NCBI GenBank assembly: GCA_030267565.1
Contig: BRXU01000001.1
Span: 5,890,001-5,954,000 of the forward strand
Direction: 5' to 3'
Origin: Pleodorina starrii
Lineage: Eukaryota > Chlorophyta > Chlorophyceae > Chlamydomonadales > Volvocaceae
DNA length: 64,000 nt
Position 1 is the stretch's first letter; every line of letters starts with the position of its first letter. Shown here in pieces: positions 46,789 through 58,390 of this stretch. Below the pieces are notes generated by a model. The model made no database searches. It had not been told where the DNA came from and saw only the letters and a list, made by a program, of their open reading frames with translations. A program made the translations under genes and the position numbers.

Positions 46789-48792
46789 ATGACTCGGTCG
46801 TTGCTGCGGGCACTTGCCCTCTTCACGGCCTTGCTGAGCCTCGCCGACGGCGCGCGACAATTATCATTGTTTATGTATTCCTCGGATGAAGCCACTGCCG
46901 TGGTCCCCAAAGAACAGCGCGATTTCGACTACTTCATGTTTGTCAGGTGAGCAGAAATGTCCGTTCTCGCATCCAGCACCCTTCAGCTTGCTAACCCGAG
47001 ACATTTCGATGCCCTTCAGGCAATGGCCAGGATCCTTCTGTTCGACGCACGCGTGCCCTCTAGTTACCAACCGCGAGTGAGCGAGCTGACGTGGCGGAGA
47101 AGTTCCGGAACGCAGGGCCTTGAAAGCGGCGTGAGCGCGTGACCTTTTATTTGATTTTTCTTTCCCCTGATGCACCCGTTCTTGATGTTTCCGTATGCAA
47201 AAGGAGCAACAACCCGGCCTCGGGCCTCGGGGCCCAAAAAAGCGTGCCGCACGCCTTGACCTCCATCCCTTTCCGACCACGCTGCACCCTTTCTCATTAC
47301 TCCACACTGCTCTACCACGTCAATGCACGCCGCTTGTCTGCACGTTGCATTCTCAACCACCCTCCCCCCCACGTCCCTTTATTTGATGACAAACTGCCAA
47401 CTGGCCTTGCGCATTCTCTCCGCCAACCTTCTTGCCCGTCGTGATCCCCCCTTCCTACCTTCCAGCTACCACTTCACCATCCACGGCCTGTGGCCCAACT
47501 ACGACGACGGCACCTGGCCGCAGTTCTGCGACGCCTCTTACAAATTTGATGAAGACAAGTTGGAGGACCTGATGGACGAACTGGAGTCCGAGTGGCCGAC
47601 AGTGTACGACTCGTACGAGACCTTTTGGGAGCACGAGTGGTCCAAGCACGGCACCTGCGCTCTGCGCGTCTTCCCCTCCGAGCACTCTTTCTTCAAGCAC
47701 GTGCTCAAGCTGCACCAGCAGTACAACCTAGCGGTGAGAGGAAGGATGATGCGAGGGGGCTGGGACCCTTTATCGTGCTGTTGCTGTGCTGCCGCACGCG
47801 AGGGGGCAGCCACCGTCGCCACTCGCAGCTTCCCTTGCCCTCTTCTCCCCGGCCCCGCTGTGGGCATCTTTGTCCTTAAGCACATGTATCTAAGTAGAAG
47901 GGTGCTGACCACAACAATCACCACCCACCTGGCCTGGGTGTTGTGGTTACACCTGCGACCTGGACTGTGTGATCATGAACTGCTCGCTCTTCTTGCCCGC
48001 ACTCTCCCATTGCCCGCTTCCTCCACCGCTGCTGCCCTGCCGCCCCTCTCCCCCCGACACAGGCCGCCCTCCGCGCCGCTGACATTCTGCCCAGCAAGGA
48101 CGCCGTGTACCGCACCAAGGACATCGTCAACGCGATCGATGACATGTACGGCGTACAGCCGTTGGTGCACTGCGCCGGAAAGCAGCTGTCTGAGGTGGGT
48201 GGGTTCACGGTGCCGCCGGTGTTGAAGCTGCCTGGAGCGGTGACGTCAGATCGCCAGTGCTGTGAGGCGGAGGGAGATTTGACGGGCGGCTCGAAGCATC
48301 TGGTGCCGCTGCGCTGTTCTGTACAGCCAAGAAAGAAAAAGGTGGCAGTGCGAGTGCCGCCGCAGCCCAGAGAAGGCTGCCGTTCAGTGTACTGACCCCC
48401 CGCCCCCCACAACCACCCAACCAACCCCTTTGCCTGTTTCTCATTCAAACGAGGCCTGCACGCATTTCCCAATTGCTCACACTTTACCCTCTCCCGCACG
48501 CTAATCTTGACTCCTTGCTCCCTCCTGTCCCCGCACCCCCACCTTCCCGCGCGCCCACCTCTTGCAGATCTGGATGTGTTTCGACAAGGACCTGGTGCCC
48601 TTTGACTGCGACACCTCTCACGAGCGCAACAACTGCCAGGAGGTCACCATCCCGCCCTTCAAGAGGGCGCACAGGGACGCGGAGCTGGGGGGCAAGCAGG
48701 CAGGCAAGCAGCAGAAGCAGGGGCAGCAGCAGCACCTGAAGCAGCACCCGCATCTGGTGGCCGCGGCGGTGGCGGACACGGATGCCATTTAA
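46789..48792 (+). CDS. RNase T2 copy B, secreted, 5 exons
   Basis: Secretory acid ribonuclease. Exons: 46789-46946, 47020-47076, 47466-47733, 48063-48194, 48568-48792, giving 279 residues. A signal peptide covers the first ~22 residues. Exon 1 ends FDYFMFVR and exon 2 gives QWPGSFC. Exon 3 carries both active-site boxes (FTIHGLWP, FWEHEWSKHGTC), exon 4 LVHCAGKQLSE and exon 5 WMCFDKDL, followed by a short Gln/Lys/His-rich tail. Exons 2, 3 and 4 are 57, 268 and 132 bp, the same as in copy A, with the same phases, so the two genes are duplicates. Unlike copy A there is no long extension or membrane span, so a soluble secreted or vacuolar enzyme is expected. Phosphate-scavenging or senescence roles are known for the family but not shown here. 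Confidence 0.9.
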
Positions 48793-50517
48793 GGCCAGCA
48801 CTAGAGAGTGCTCGGGTGGCCTCGGGGTGTTGTCTCGCAAAGCAGGACGGAGAAAGCCTTGGCGGCGTTGAGAGACTATTTGGGGCTTTCCACGGTTGTT
48901 GAAATCGCCTTGTGTGTGTGTGTGTGGCAACGTGTGTGTGTATGTCTGTGTGTGCAATGGCGATGTCCCCCTGCGGCTCGCGGGGCTGCTGTGTGTTGCA
49001 ATGCCGACCGCGGGGTTGGGGCCAGCAGCGTGGCGCGGCAGGCCGACAGGCGAGCTGGGGGGGGGGGGGTTGCCCTGCCTGAACGGGCGCGGTCGTGTCT
49101 CCGGATGCGGCCTCTAATTTCAAGTCGCGTGCTCGAGCTTCATGTTGTCACAGTTGGCAGTTGTAGGCTTAAAGGTCCGTCTGTGTGTCTCTCACGGTGC
49201 ATGCACGTGAGCAGGTATTTGCAGGTGTTTCCTTGTTCGCGCATGTAGTTGTTCACATCGGGACACCCCTATTAGTATGAATGCAAGACTTAAAAAAAAT
49301 AATGTGGCGCAGACCTGGAGCGTTAAGGGTCGGCCGGTCGGCTGTTCATGGTCGCGCAAATGAATGCCGTCACCATTCTGTTGTACAAATATACGACGGC
49401 TGGCCACCTTGGAGGAGCGGCTGCTCTGTTGCGGTGTTCTGTTGCTGCTTGTTGTAGTTCTGCCCCATTAACCCTTAGCCCTACCCACCCCCCAAACAAA
49501 CCATGGCTCTGGAACTGGCGGAGCCTGGCTTCCAGCAGGCGCTGTTTACCACAGCTCGGTTGCTGCCAAGCCTAGTCACTACCATGCTAATTGGAGCTAT
49601 TACGGCAATCTGCCTGCCTGTGACAAGTGGTCGCGCACATTGACCTGACAGTGATCGTTTCACCCGCGTCTGTCCGTCCGTCCGTGGCACAGCGTGTCGT
49701 CATCCGCAGCGCAGTCAGGGGTTGTCTGGGCAGTGGGCACGCACCACGACGCAACCCTCTCGCTCCCTCGCAGTGCCGTGCACACCACTCGATAACGGTA
49801 AACCGATAACGGCACAAGCTCTCATAAGTCATCACTCTCCTCCGGCACAAGCAATCACGTCAACCCGGAAGTAGGCACATCCGCCGGAACATCCCTCGCC
49901 ACGGAGCGGTGTTGCACAGCGCACTGCCCGCAACGCCCACTGGCCGCCGCCGCGTCTGATATTGGTGCTCTCTTTTAGCCTCGCACCCGCCTTGCTGGCG
50001 CCTAAAAGGATGGCTATCTGTAGCGCCAATTTCGCGTGCAGGAAGTCTACCAGCTGCCACCGCTGCCTCTGTACACAAGGAGCCCGCAATCGATCCCGCT
50101 CAGAGCCAATCCGACACTGCTATTGTCCGCATCATCGCTGTTACGCTCCTTGGCATGATGCGGACATTAGCAGAGGGAATGCAGTGTGTCACTCGCTTCG
50201 AACCGCTGCTGTCTCAGTACCTCTGCCTAGTACACCCACCCCACGGCGAAGCCACGTGCGCCCACATGCACTCGTTCGCCAATCACCACCGCAGCCGGCC
50301 ATTGCATGCTCGCCACACACACGGGCACCATCGCTATGCCTGCTAGCCGCCCGCGGATAGTTGTTAATTTGCAATGTGATTATACTACCCATCACATCCG
50401 CGTTCGCATCAGTACGGTCCATTCAGTGCAAGCCATCCCGCACGCTTGTACTACAGGCCACCACCACGCAGTACGACACCCGGTGGTAAGACATCACCCT
50501 CCACTGTACACGAAGCG
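48793..50517. other. Spacer between convergent RNase T2 copy B and the aminotransferase gene
   Basis: Contains GT-rich runs near 48913-48952 (probable 3' flank of the RNase gene) and otherwise nothing recognised on either strand. Confidence 0.5.
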
Positions 50518-53500
50518 CTACTCTGCCTTGCCGTCCACTACCACCTCTGCTGCTGCCGCCGCCCGATCGCCAGCAGCAGCAGCAGCGCCCTCCTGTCCCA
50601 CCGACCCGCGGGTCGCTCGGCGGCCGCCAAAATGCTTTGCCAGGCGCCGCACGGCCTCTGGCAGCGCGTCCCCGGGCATCCAGGCCCAGCACATCCGGAA
50701 GAAGCCCGCCTCGGTCGCGTGGCACTGCTCACCTGGGTCAGGCAAAGGAAGTTGCGAGTACGGTAAGAGCAGTGGAGCAATGCAGCGGCTCCAGCTCCGC
50801 AGTGCGCACGAAACATCATCATCGGGCCGGGAAATGAGATTCCTGCAAATTTGACTACGTGTCTGTACGCCTTCGCACCGGTATCAAGACCCGCGCCCTC
50901 TAAGAGCAAGAGAAAGCGCGGTGCGGCACGGAGATCAGACAATGGCTCCATGGGGTCCCCCGTTCCCCTTTCCTTCCTCGTATCCCCCTCACCGGGTGTC
51001 AGCAGCACGCGGCACTCCCGGCACATCTCCGCCCACAGCTCCGCCTCCCCCGCCCAGCTGGGCTCCGGGAGCCAGCACCTGTGCGGTGGCGGCGCCAAGG
51101 AAAGGCAGGCAGGCAGGCAGAAATGGTCTCAGCCCAGGCCAGATCAGGTCAGGTCAGGCGGGAGTGGTCTCTCCCGCCACCCGTGGGACCACAGGCAGAG
51201 GCCCAACGCGGATTGGATCGTGCGGGGTGTACCGAATGGGACAAGCAACGCGGCAGGCTGAGTGCGCGAGGGAGAGCGTGGTGGGGGCCAGGGCGGGCCT
51301 CCCTCCCCCTCCGGTTGTCCAGCTGGGTTCGTCCGGTGGCGGCGCCGTCGCAGCTCATCCGGTATGGTAAGCCGTAGGGATGTCTTGGTGGTACCACTCG
51401 CTCTGGTATGCCCCGCTCGCCAACATCTCGCCTCCGTCCCGTCGCTGCGGTCTTGAGTATTCTGATCCCCCCCTGCAGCAGCAACAGCAGCTGCAGCGCC
51501 ACCCACCGCAGGTCCACCCAACAGAACATGGCCGAGTCCGCCGCCACGTGGGGGATGCCCGCCTCCACCAGGGCAGCTGCCGCAGGAAGGGAAGGGAAGG
51601 AGGGGTACGGAGTAAGGGCACGGCCGTTTATTTATGCAGCTGGGAGGTGGGAGCGGGAGGGTTTGAGGAGGGTTAAGAGGATGAAAAGGGTAAGAACAGA
51701 CGTGGTGATGCTACCCGTCTAGTCTAGCTGTTGGGCGGAGGGAGATGCACGCCAAGAACTGATCGAGGCTGCAGGTGCCGTTGTCGCATCGTCCGAACAC
51801 CGCACCCCCAACCGGATAGACTGCCCGCCCCAGCCCGACGTTTCCGAAGGCTGAGGCACACCCGCAAACCTCCCATTCGCAACCCCACCCGTAACCGCGC
51901 CCCACATGCGTTCCCAACCGCCACGACCCGGGGACCTCGCCCCCCCATCATGGCCACATCTCACCCTCCAGCTTGTCGTACGAGTCCTTGAGTCGGGCCC
52001 TGTTGGTCTCCAGGAAGGCGGCCAGCCATTGTCGGTCCTCCAGCATGTGGATAAGGCCCCACTGCACCGGGTTGGGCACCGCACAGAAGTAACCCAGGTT
52101 GTCCAGGGCCTGGGGCGGGGGCCGGAGGGAGGCGGGAGGGAGGGCGGGAGTTGTTGTGGTGGTTGCAGTGGGATCCAGACCCTCGGGAGAGGGCGCAAGT
52201 GAAGGGGGATGCAGGGGAGCGGGAGGTACTTGGAAGGGGGACCGTGAGGGAGTGTCGGGCAGGAGGTGGGTTGGTTGATGCGTCCTGACGCGCAGGTGAG
52301 GAGGCCTGCGGGCAAGGGGGCCTGCTATGCGCAAACGCCCGGGAATACCATGCACTGATACACACAACCCGCAGACGCACACACGCGCGCGCATGAGTGC
52401 AGCAGCAACACAGCCCCAGCCTCAACCGCCGCCGCCGCTGATGGTGATGCTGATGATGATGCTCCAGCTCTCCCACCTGGCGCAGGAGTGGGTTGCGTGT
52501 GTGCAGGCAGCCGCAGCGCAGCCCCGATGCGCACAGGTCCTTGGACAGCCCCCACACCACGTGGTGCAGCTCGGACAGGCGCTCCGAGTGGGGCAGGTCT
52601 GGATGTGGATGTGGACAGGGCGGGGGGGCCGGGGGTCGGAGCTGGGTGGCGGAGCAGCGGGGTAGCGGGGCCGGGCAAGCAGGGCAGGCAGGCAAGGGAG
52701 CTGAGGGAGGCCCTTCCCCCGTCCCCCTGGGAGCACAGATGAGGAGAGGCTGAGAGGAGGGGGGTGCTTAGAGGAGGAGGGGGGGCGTGTGGAAGCTACC
52801 GTAGTTAGCACGGCGCGGGGGTTAGACCGCGAGAGGGAGCGAAAGGCGCGCGGCGCGCGTGAGGTAACGAGCCCTGCGTATTGGGTTGCCACAGGCAGCG
52901 CAACACCTCGTGCCGCATACCACTACGCCCTCTCGGGCCATTCTCGCCCGCGTTACGTCCAACAAGCTCCGACCCGCGGTCCAACCCTTACCCACCCGCC
53001 GCCTCCTGCTGCGCCACCACCTCCGCGCTCGTGAAGGACTTGCCCTCCCCAAACACACTGTTGCCGTAGATCTCGTCACTGGGTTGCCGGAGGCGGGATA
53101 GGGTTCGGTGCAGGGGTTGCGGGGAAAGGGCGCTTTGTGGGCTCGGGCGAGAGGCGGGTGCGCCACTGGGTGCGGCATGGATGGGACTTAGGGAAGTGGA
53201 CGTGCAGCAGCCAAAGGGCCGTGCTGCACTCATGAGAGGCGGCAGGCGGAGCCCCCTGAGGGCGTTGTGGAGGCCAGCATCCGTCACCGCTGCCCGTCGG
53301 GTCGTAACTCGCATGCGCGCAGCCCGACCAACCCGCGGTCAACACAGCTCTCATCCCCTGACTGACTGACTGGACGCCGTTCCCCGCTTCAGTGCTGGAC
53401 GGCTGGCGCTTGTGCTGCTGAAGCCCCCCCGTTCCGCCTGACGATGCCCTCCTCGCTACCAAGCCTGTCGCGCATGCGCTTTGTCACACCCTTACAGGAT

Positions 53501-55588
53501 CCGGTCACATCCCAAACAGCCACCCGTCCTCTTCCCCTGCAGCCCACCGCCTCACCTGACCAGGTGCACGCGCCGCGCCAGGCACCACCGCAGCATCTCC
53601 ACCACCGTCTCCCGCCGGTACATGATCCCCAGCGGGTTGTTGGGAGAGGTGTACAGCAGCGCCGCGACTCGGCGGCGGCCGCCTTCACCGCTGCCGCCTC
53701 CGCCGTCGGCAACCTGGGCGGAGGCCGCTTCGGCTGCTGCGTCCAGCTGCGGACCCACGGGTCGGTCCTCATCCAGGTAGAACGGCCAGGGCTTGACGCC
53801 GCACTTGACTTGCAGGTCGTTGTCGAAAGCTGGGTAGTAGGGCGCCGGGATGAGTACGACGTCGCCTGGTGGGTTGCGGGGGCGAGAGGACGGTTGGAGG
53901 AGGGAGGTTCAGAGAGCGTAGGTAGAGGGGTTGGGGAGTGCGGAGGGGCGCTGGGGCACACTGTGATGTACTATAAATAGTTCCAAGCGGAGGCGGGGGC
54001 ATTGCACTGGACGGGCTCCCTGCCCACGATCTCAGCCGTCATGGCGCCAGCCTGCTCGGCATCTCCAGGCCGGAGTGGCTGTGCCGGCGCTGACTCGGGC
54101 GTGTCAGGTGCTGCCATGGCGGGGCGCCACGAGTCACAAGTCACTGGCAACACCGTCGCACCGCCCGTCCCCATTTGGGCATTCAACCCACAGCCACCCT
54201 CCTCACGCACCAGCTGTTCACCCAACCCAACCCACCAAGGGCAGCAGCAGGACCCATCCCACCCACCCAGCCGCCCTCCCAGCTCCCACCCACCCGCCCC
54301 CGCGATGCAGTGGAACAGATTCTCCAGAATGGCGCCGGCGCCGGCGCTGACCGTCAGGTGGTCCGGGTCCACGGAGATGCCCTGGAATGACCCGTGGGTC
54401 GGTCGGGCGCAACGGGGCGTAACCGGGCGGAAGTTAGCGGATCCGCAAACGCCAGAAAAGCGAAACTGGACCGAACGCGACTGGGAGCCAAGCACGAGGT
54501 GAGATGTATGAGGGAATGCGGAATGGGGGTGTGCGAGTTGAGGTGGATGACCACCCGTTCTAGTCCTAGGATCGGGCCGAAAGAGACCCGGCCGATGTAT
54601 TTAGTAAACCGCCATTTTTCGTGCGGAGCTGACGCCATTACTACTGACACCGCTGTCCCGCGCAGCCGCAGCTGGCGAGTGGTCCGCCCCCTGCCTGCCT
54701 CCGCCCAGCCCAGCCTTCACCTTCATAAACGTCTCCTCCAGAAACCGCGCCATTGCCTGACGCAGCCGGGGTAAGCCGCGCATGTCCTGCGGATGAGTGG
54801 GCAGCACCATCGGGGCAGCAAGATTGCAACCTCGCAGACGGTGCAAGGGTTCAGGGGCGTCGGACGGTGTCGGCGCCAAGGGACACAACGGGACGGGGCG
54901 AGCGGGCGAAGCGTACGTGCCAGCGCGCATCAGGGCGTGGAGGGGGCCGAGAGCGTCGGCGCTGTGGGTAAGGGTTGAGCGGGTCTCACGGCCCACGGCC
55001 TTTTGCCCCGCCATCCTCGCCAGCTTCCTGTCCCCTGACAGGCCCCAGTGGCGGGGCCCTCAGCCACGCTCACCCACAGTCACTCCCTCCCCCTCGGTCC
55101 GTCCGCAAACGTCGCCTCGGTTACTTCGCTGCGGTTCGTATTCTTTCCACCCGTACATACCCGCTCTCATCCGCGCACCTGGTAGCAAAGCGCCTCCTGG
55201 GGAAAGTCCGTGGCGGACCGACTAAGCCGCTCCTGGAATGGGGTTGGGTTGTGCAGGGGTGGGTTGGGGGAGCAGAGGGTGGTCAGAAAACGGGCTTTGG
55301 GTCCAGCGTGCACGTGGCGAGATCTAGTGCTTTGTGCCCATGCCCATTTCCCAAGTCGCCAGAAGCACTCACCTTGACCATATCCGACGTGAGCCGGTTC
55401 TCCGCCACACTTAGAATAATGTTCCCCTCAGGGTCCTCGGGAGACCACTGCCTTGCCTGGGCCTCGATGAAGGCTTTAAAGTATGACAACGCCGGTCGTA
55501 TTGCCCGAGCAGCTCTTGCGCTAAGGTGGCCCGGCAAATGCCGGGACTCAGCATGGTGGTAACTCATCAGAATCTTGCTCTGCAACAT
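50518..55588 (-). CDS. ACC-synthase-like PLP-dependent aminotransferase, 10 exons
   Basis: Exons: 55588-55373, 54786-54721, 54381-54294, 53865-53556, 53078-52996, 52598-52477, 52109-51965, 51576-51507, 51078-50993, 50732-50518; phases join to 466 residues. Motifs of class I/II aminotransferases closest to 1-aminocyclopropane-1-carboxylate synthases occur in order: SVAENRL near the N-terminus, MRGLPRLRQAMARFL, VSAGAGAILENL, LIPAPYYPAFDND, TSPNNPLG (Asn contacting PLP), SDEIYGNS (Asp/Tyr contacting PLP), GLSKDLCASGLRCG (Lys forming the Schiff base, with Arg for the phosphate), and GFFRMCWAWM (substrate-carboxylate Arg). Either ACC formation from SAM or plain transamination is possible; the two cannot be separated by eye. 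About 20 residues seem missing between exons 1 and 2, so a small exon may be unread in 54787-55372. No transit peptide is obvious. Confidence 0.82.
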
Positions 55589-57558
55589 CGGGACCGATTA
55601 TTTCGTGATGTATTCTCCAGTGTGTAGCTAATTCATACACTTACAAACGCTTTCCGTTAGTAGATGAGACGACAAGGCCGCAGAACTTGGCAAAAGCCAC
55701 GCGCAAGCCCCCTCGGTAGCCTATAAAGCTTGCTTCTGAAGTAAGATGACCCTGATCTTATAAAGCCACTATGACTGGCTGGGGTGCTGAGTGTGTGTAA
55801 TCGCCGACGCGATTCCCGCGTAATTATCGCGTAATCCCCAAGTAATTCCCGAGTAATTCTCGCATAAATCCTGCGTACTCCCGTTTTCCCACAATTTCCG
55901 ACATGCGGGCTCATGATCGTTGACTGTGACTGGATTGGCTGGTTGCCATAAATAAAACTGTCAACTGTCAAACCCGTTGTACGGCCCACTGACGCACTGA
56001 CCACTGAGCAATGTCGCTGCTCGTATGCTCGTTGCATAGGCTGTTACATACATATCATATTCGACACTCGAATACCAAATTCCACACTTGAAGTTGCCCT
56101 GTTTTCCGCTGCATGACGGGCCCTATCGAAATGCGGTCCGCCTCTCGACGATCTGACGGCCCACGAGAAGCCACGACCGGCCCTTCATTCCCAGAGATTA
56201 CAAGCATAAGAAGTCCGTTGTTATGTTGCATACAGAAAGGAAATGGCAGACCCCGGCCCAGTGCTCGCCATACGTCGCCATCTAGCTGTAGTCGGGCCTC
56301 GCGTCCACCCGGGACCCCGAAGGAAAGCACATCGACGCAGACCTGCGCAACCCTCAGCTAACTCGTCCACGAACTACTGTTAACATGGGCAATCCAGCAA
56401 CGTGGGCATATTAGCCCGTCCACGCCATACACCGAGGACTGCAACCTTCAGGCGGCCGTGGTGCGTCACACATGCCCCCTGCCATACATATGCGTGTCTG
56501 GTCTGGTCTGATGCAACCGTGGTTACGATGGGTTCGATTCCCGGGTGGATTCCCGACATTGCCGGGAGCGGCGAGATTATGGCTAGCTGCTGAGATGTGG
56601 AGTTGGGCCCCAGTTAATGAGGCACATGACACGCTTGACTGGTGGCAATCGCTGAACCCTCAGTCTCTACGGATGTCGGGTGAACGGATGGGGTCGGGTC
56701 CTAGTTGGCAGGACCAACCGCCTTGGACTCGCAGTTCGTATGGCGGTAGAGAGTGTGACGATGTTGAAGGTGCTGTTAAGCAAACAAACTCGTGGCTGTT
56801 AAACAATAGGAGGGGCGGTGCCCTCACCCAAGAATGGGCCCAGAAAGCCCCCAACACTGGAATACGTACATATGCGCGCGCCCTGTTTTGGCTTTGGAAA
56901 TGGGGGCACGCACTTGCGTTCCTTCGATCCTCCCCTTTCCAGCCGTCTCTGACCAGACATCATTTCAACGGTTTCATTTCGAGCATGTCGATCCCACGAC
57001 CACAGGGATTCCTGGGGCCTTCACATGCCATAGGTACGAATGTGTGGACCCATACCCCTCGTGTGTCAAAAACATTAGTCAGGCAGTCTGTCACGGGTCG
57101 TGCATCCGACAGCACAGCGCAACAAACGGTGCCAGTCGAAAGCACACCCCTCGCTCTATTGCAAGGCCGCTTCACTCCCGAGCCATGCACTACGAACCCT
57201 TTTTATTCCCACCGCAAACCGCCACGTTCCGTGCGGTAGCAACCGACGAGAGCGAAGTGCTCCTGCGAAAGCTGCCCCCGTTCGAGCGCTTTGCACTCGA
57301 TGCTTCCTAGTCCTCCTAGACGCGGCCCCGCTCTCGTCAGCCTGGCTTTCGACACCGCAGCATGTTCCCCTCTCAGACCCGTGTCACGGTTGCATTAATA
57401 GCATCCAAGCCCCCGTGCACACTGCTCCTCTCCATCCTGCAACCCCGCTTCTCCCCAAACGACCTGAACCCGGTCGGACAGATCTGTTCTCTCGCCCAGC
57501 TTCCGCCTGCTCTGGACGGTCACCCCCACGTCCGCGCAACAGAGGCTCCTTTCACTTC
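55589..57558. other. Spacer between two minus-strand genes
   Basis: Contains an AT-rich run of near-repeats (GTAATT variants) at 55800-55870 and a tRNA-like promoter match near 56500. No gene was recognised; frames at 56472-57310 overlap each other without domain or splice support. Confidence 0.5.
56495..56640 (+). mobile_element. Possible tRNA-derived SINE fragment
   Basis: GGTTCGATTCC at 56531-56541 is an exact Pol III B-box, with a one-mismatch A-box-like TGGTCTGGTCTG at 56499-56510. The surrounding sequence does not fold into a tRNA acceptor stem, which argues for a SINE head or a chance match rather than a tRNA gene. Confidence 0.2.
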
Positions 57559-58128
57559 TCATTGCTTCTTGAGGTCCGTCCAGCTAACGCCCACCAGCGG
57601 GTCTGGCTTGGCGCTGAACTTGCCCGTGGCGCCCTTCCACTCGCCCACGCCCAGCGAGTACCCCCAATCGGATTGCGTCTCGATCGTGAGGTCTGACGTG
57701 GCACGCGTCATGCACAGCAGCGCCATGCCCTTCTCCTGCTCCTCCTCCGACACCGTGAAGCTCAGGTCCGCAATGTCAGAGGCGTCGATACCGCCCGTGG
57801 CCACGCGCGCCACGCAGGCGCCGCAAATACCGCCTCGGCAGGTGGCAGGCAGGTCCAGGCCGGCCGCCTCGGCTGCGTCGAGGATGTACTGGTTGTCGGG
57901 GCAGGAAATCTCGCGCGTCTCTCCGCCAGCGCCAACGAACGTGACCTTGTAGGTGATACCCTTGGAGGCGACGTCGCCGCGCACAACGGACACCTTGTCG
58001 CGGCAGAAAGCATCAGTGGCCTGGACGCGCACGCAGCGGACGCGGCTGCCTGCGGCTGGGCGGCAAGCATGGACTGGCGCTGAAGTGCTGGCTGGGTTGC
58101 AGCTACGCAAAACCGCCATCGGGGCCAT
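57559..58128 (-). CDS. Plastid-type [2Fe-2S] ferredoxin with C-terminal extension, single exon
   Basis: A 189-residue intronless gene. Residues 1-38 are Ala/Arg/Ser-rich with almost no acidic residues, consistent with a chloroplast transit peptide. The ferredoxin fold follows, with cluster ligands Cys97, Cys102, Cys105 and Cys139 (CRGGICGAC, then ALLC). The gap of 33 residues before the last Cys is longer than the 29 usual in photosynthetic ferredoxins. About 50 residues follow it, ending SWTDLKKQ, where PetF-type proteins stop soon after. So this is probably one of the minor ferredoxin isoforms rather than the main PSI acceptor; the exact isoform is not assigned. It is divergent from CHLI across 262 bp. 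Confidence 0.88.
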   Translation of the reverse strand: MAPMAVLRSCNPASTSAPVHACRPAAGSRVRCVRVQATDAFCRDKVSVVRGDVASKGITYKVTFVGAGGETREISCPDNQYILDAAEAAGLDLPATCRGGICGACVARVATGGIDASDIADLSFTVSEEEQEKGMALLCMTRATSDLTIETQSDWGYSLGVGEWKGATGKFSAKPDPLVGVSWTDLKKQ

Positions 58129-58390
58129 TGTGGTAGTTCTTGCTCGCTTGCACCTACACCTATTTCAGAATTGAACGCTACCTTCCAGCCCTGAATCAGA
58201 TGTGCTTGCGTATCTGCACCAAAAAAAATGTTAATTGATAGATAATTTTATGCCAAGTAAGTTTCATCGCATGGCGGAGCCTATGTGGTCGCGGGTCCAG
58301 GGAGGCAGATCCGCAACGACCCCAAAAATCAACCTGACCACACCGTCCGTCCCGTTTTGCCTTGTCACACCGCAAGACCAACAATTTACC
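58129..58390. promoter_or_regulatory. Divergent promoter region (ferredoxin / CHLI)
   Basis: Only 262 bp separate the two start codons of plastid-targeted proteins, so core promoters must lie here back to back. An AT-rich core at 58225-58260 is the most promoter-like part; no canonical TATAAA is seen. Confidence 0.5.

Noticed and set aside
54002..54290. Extra aminotransferase exon encoding an Ala/Pro-rich stretch
   Set aside because: Exon 3 joins exon 4 directly in phase to give IAGAGDVVLIP, the expected family sequence, so no insert is needed.
56466..56560. Intact tRNA gene around the B-box match
   Set aside because: No acceptor-stem pairing and a mismatched T-stem; kept only as a weak SINE candidate.
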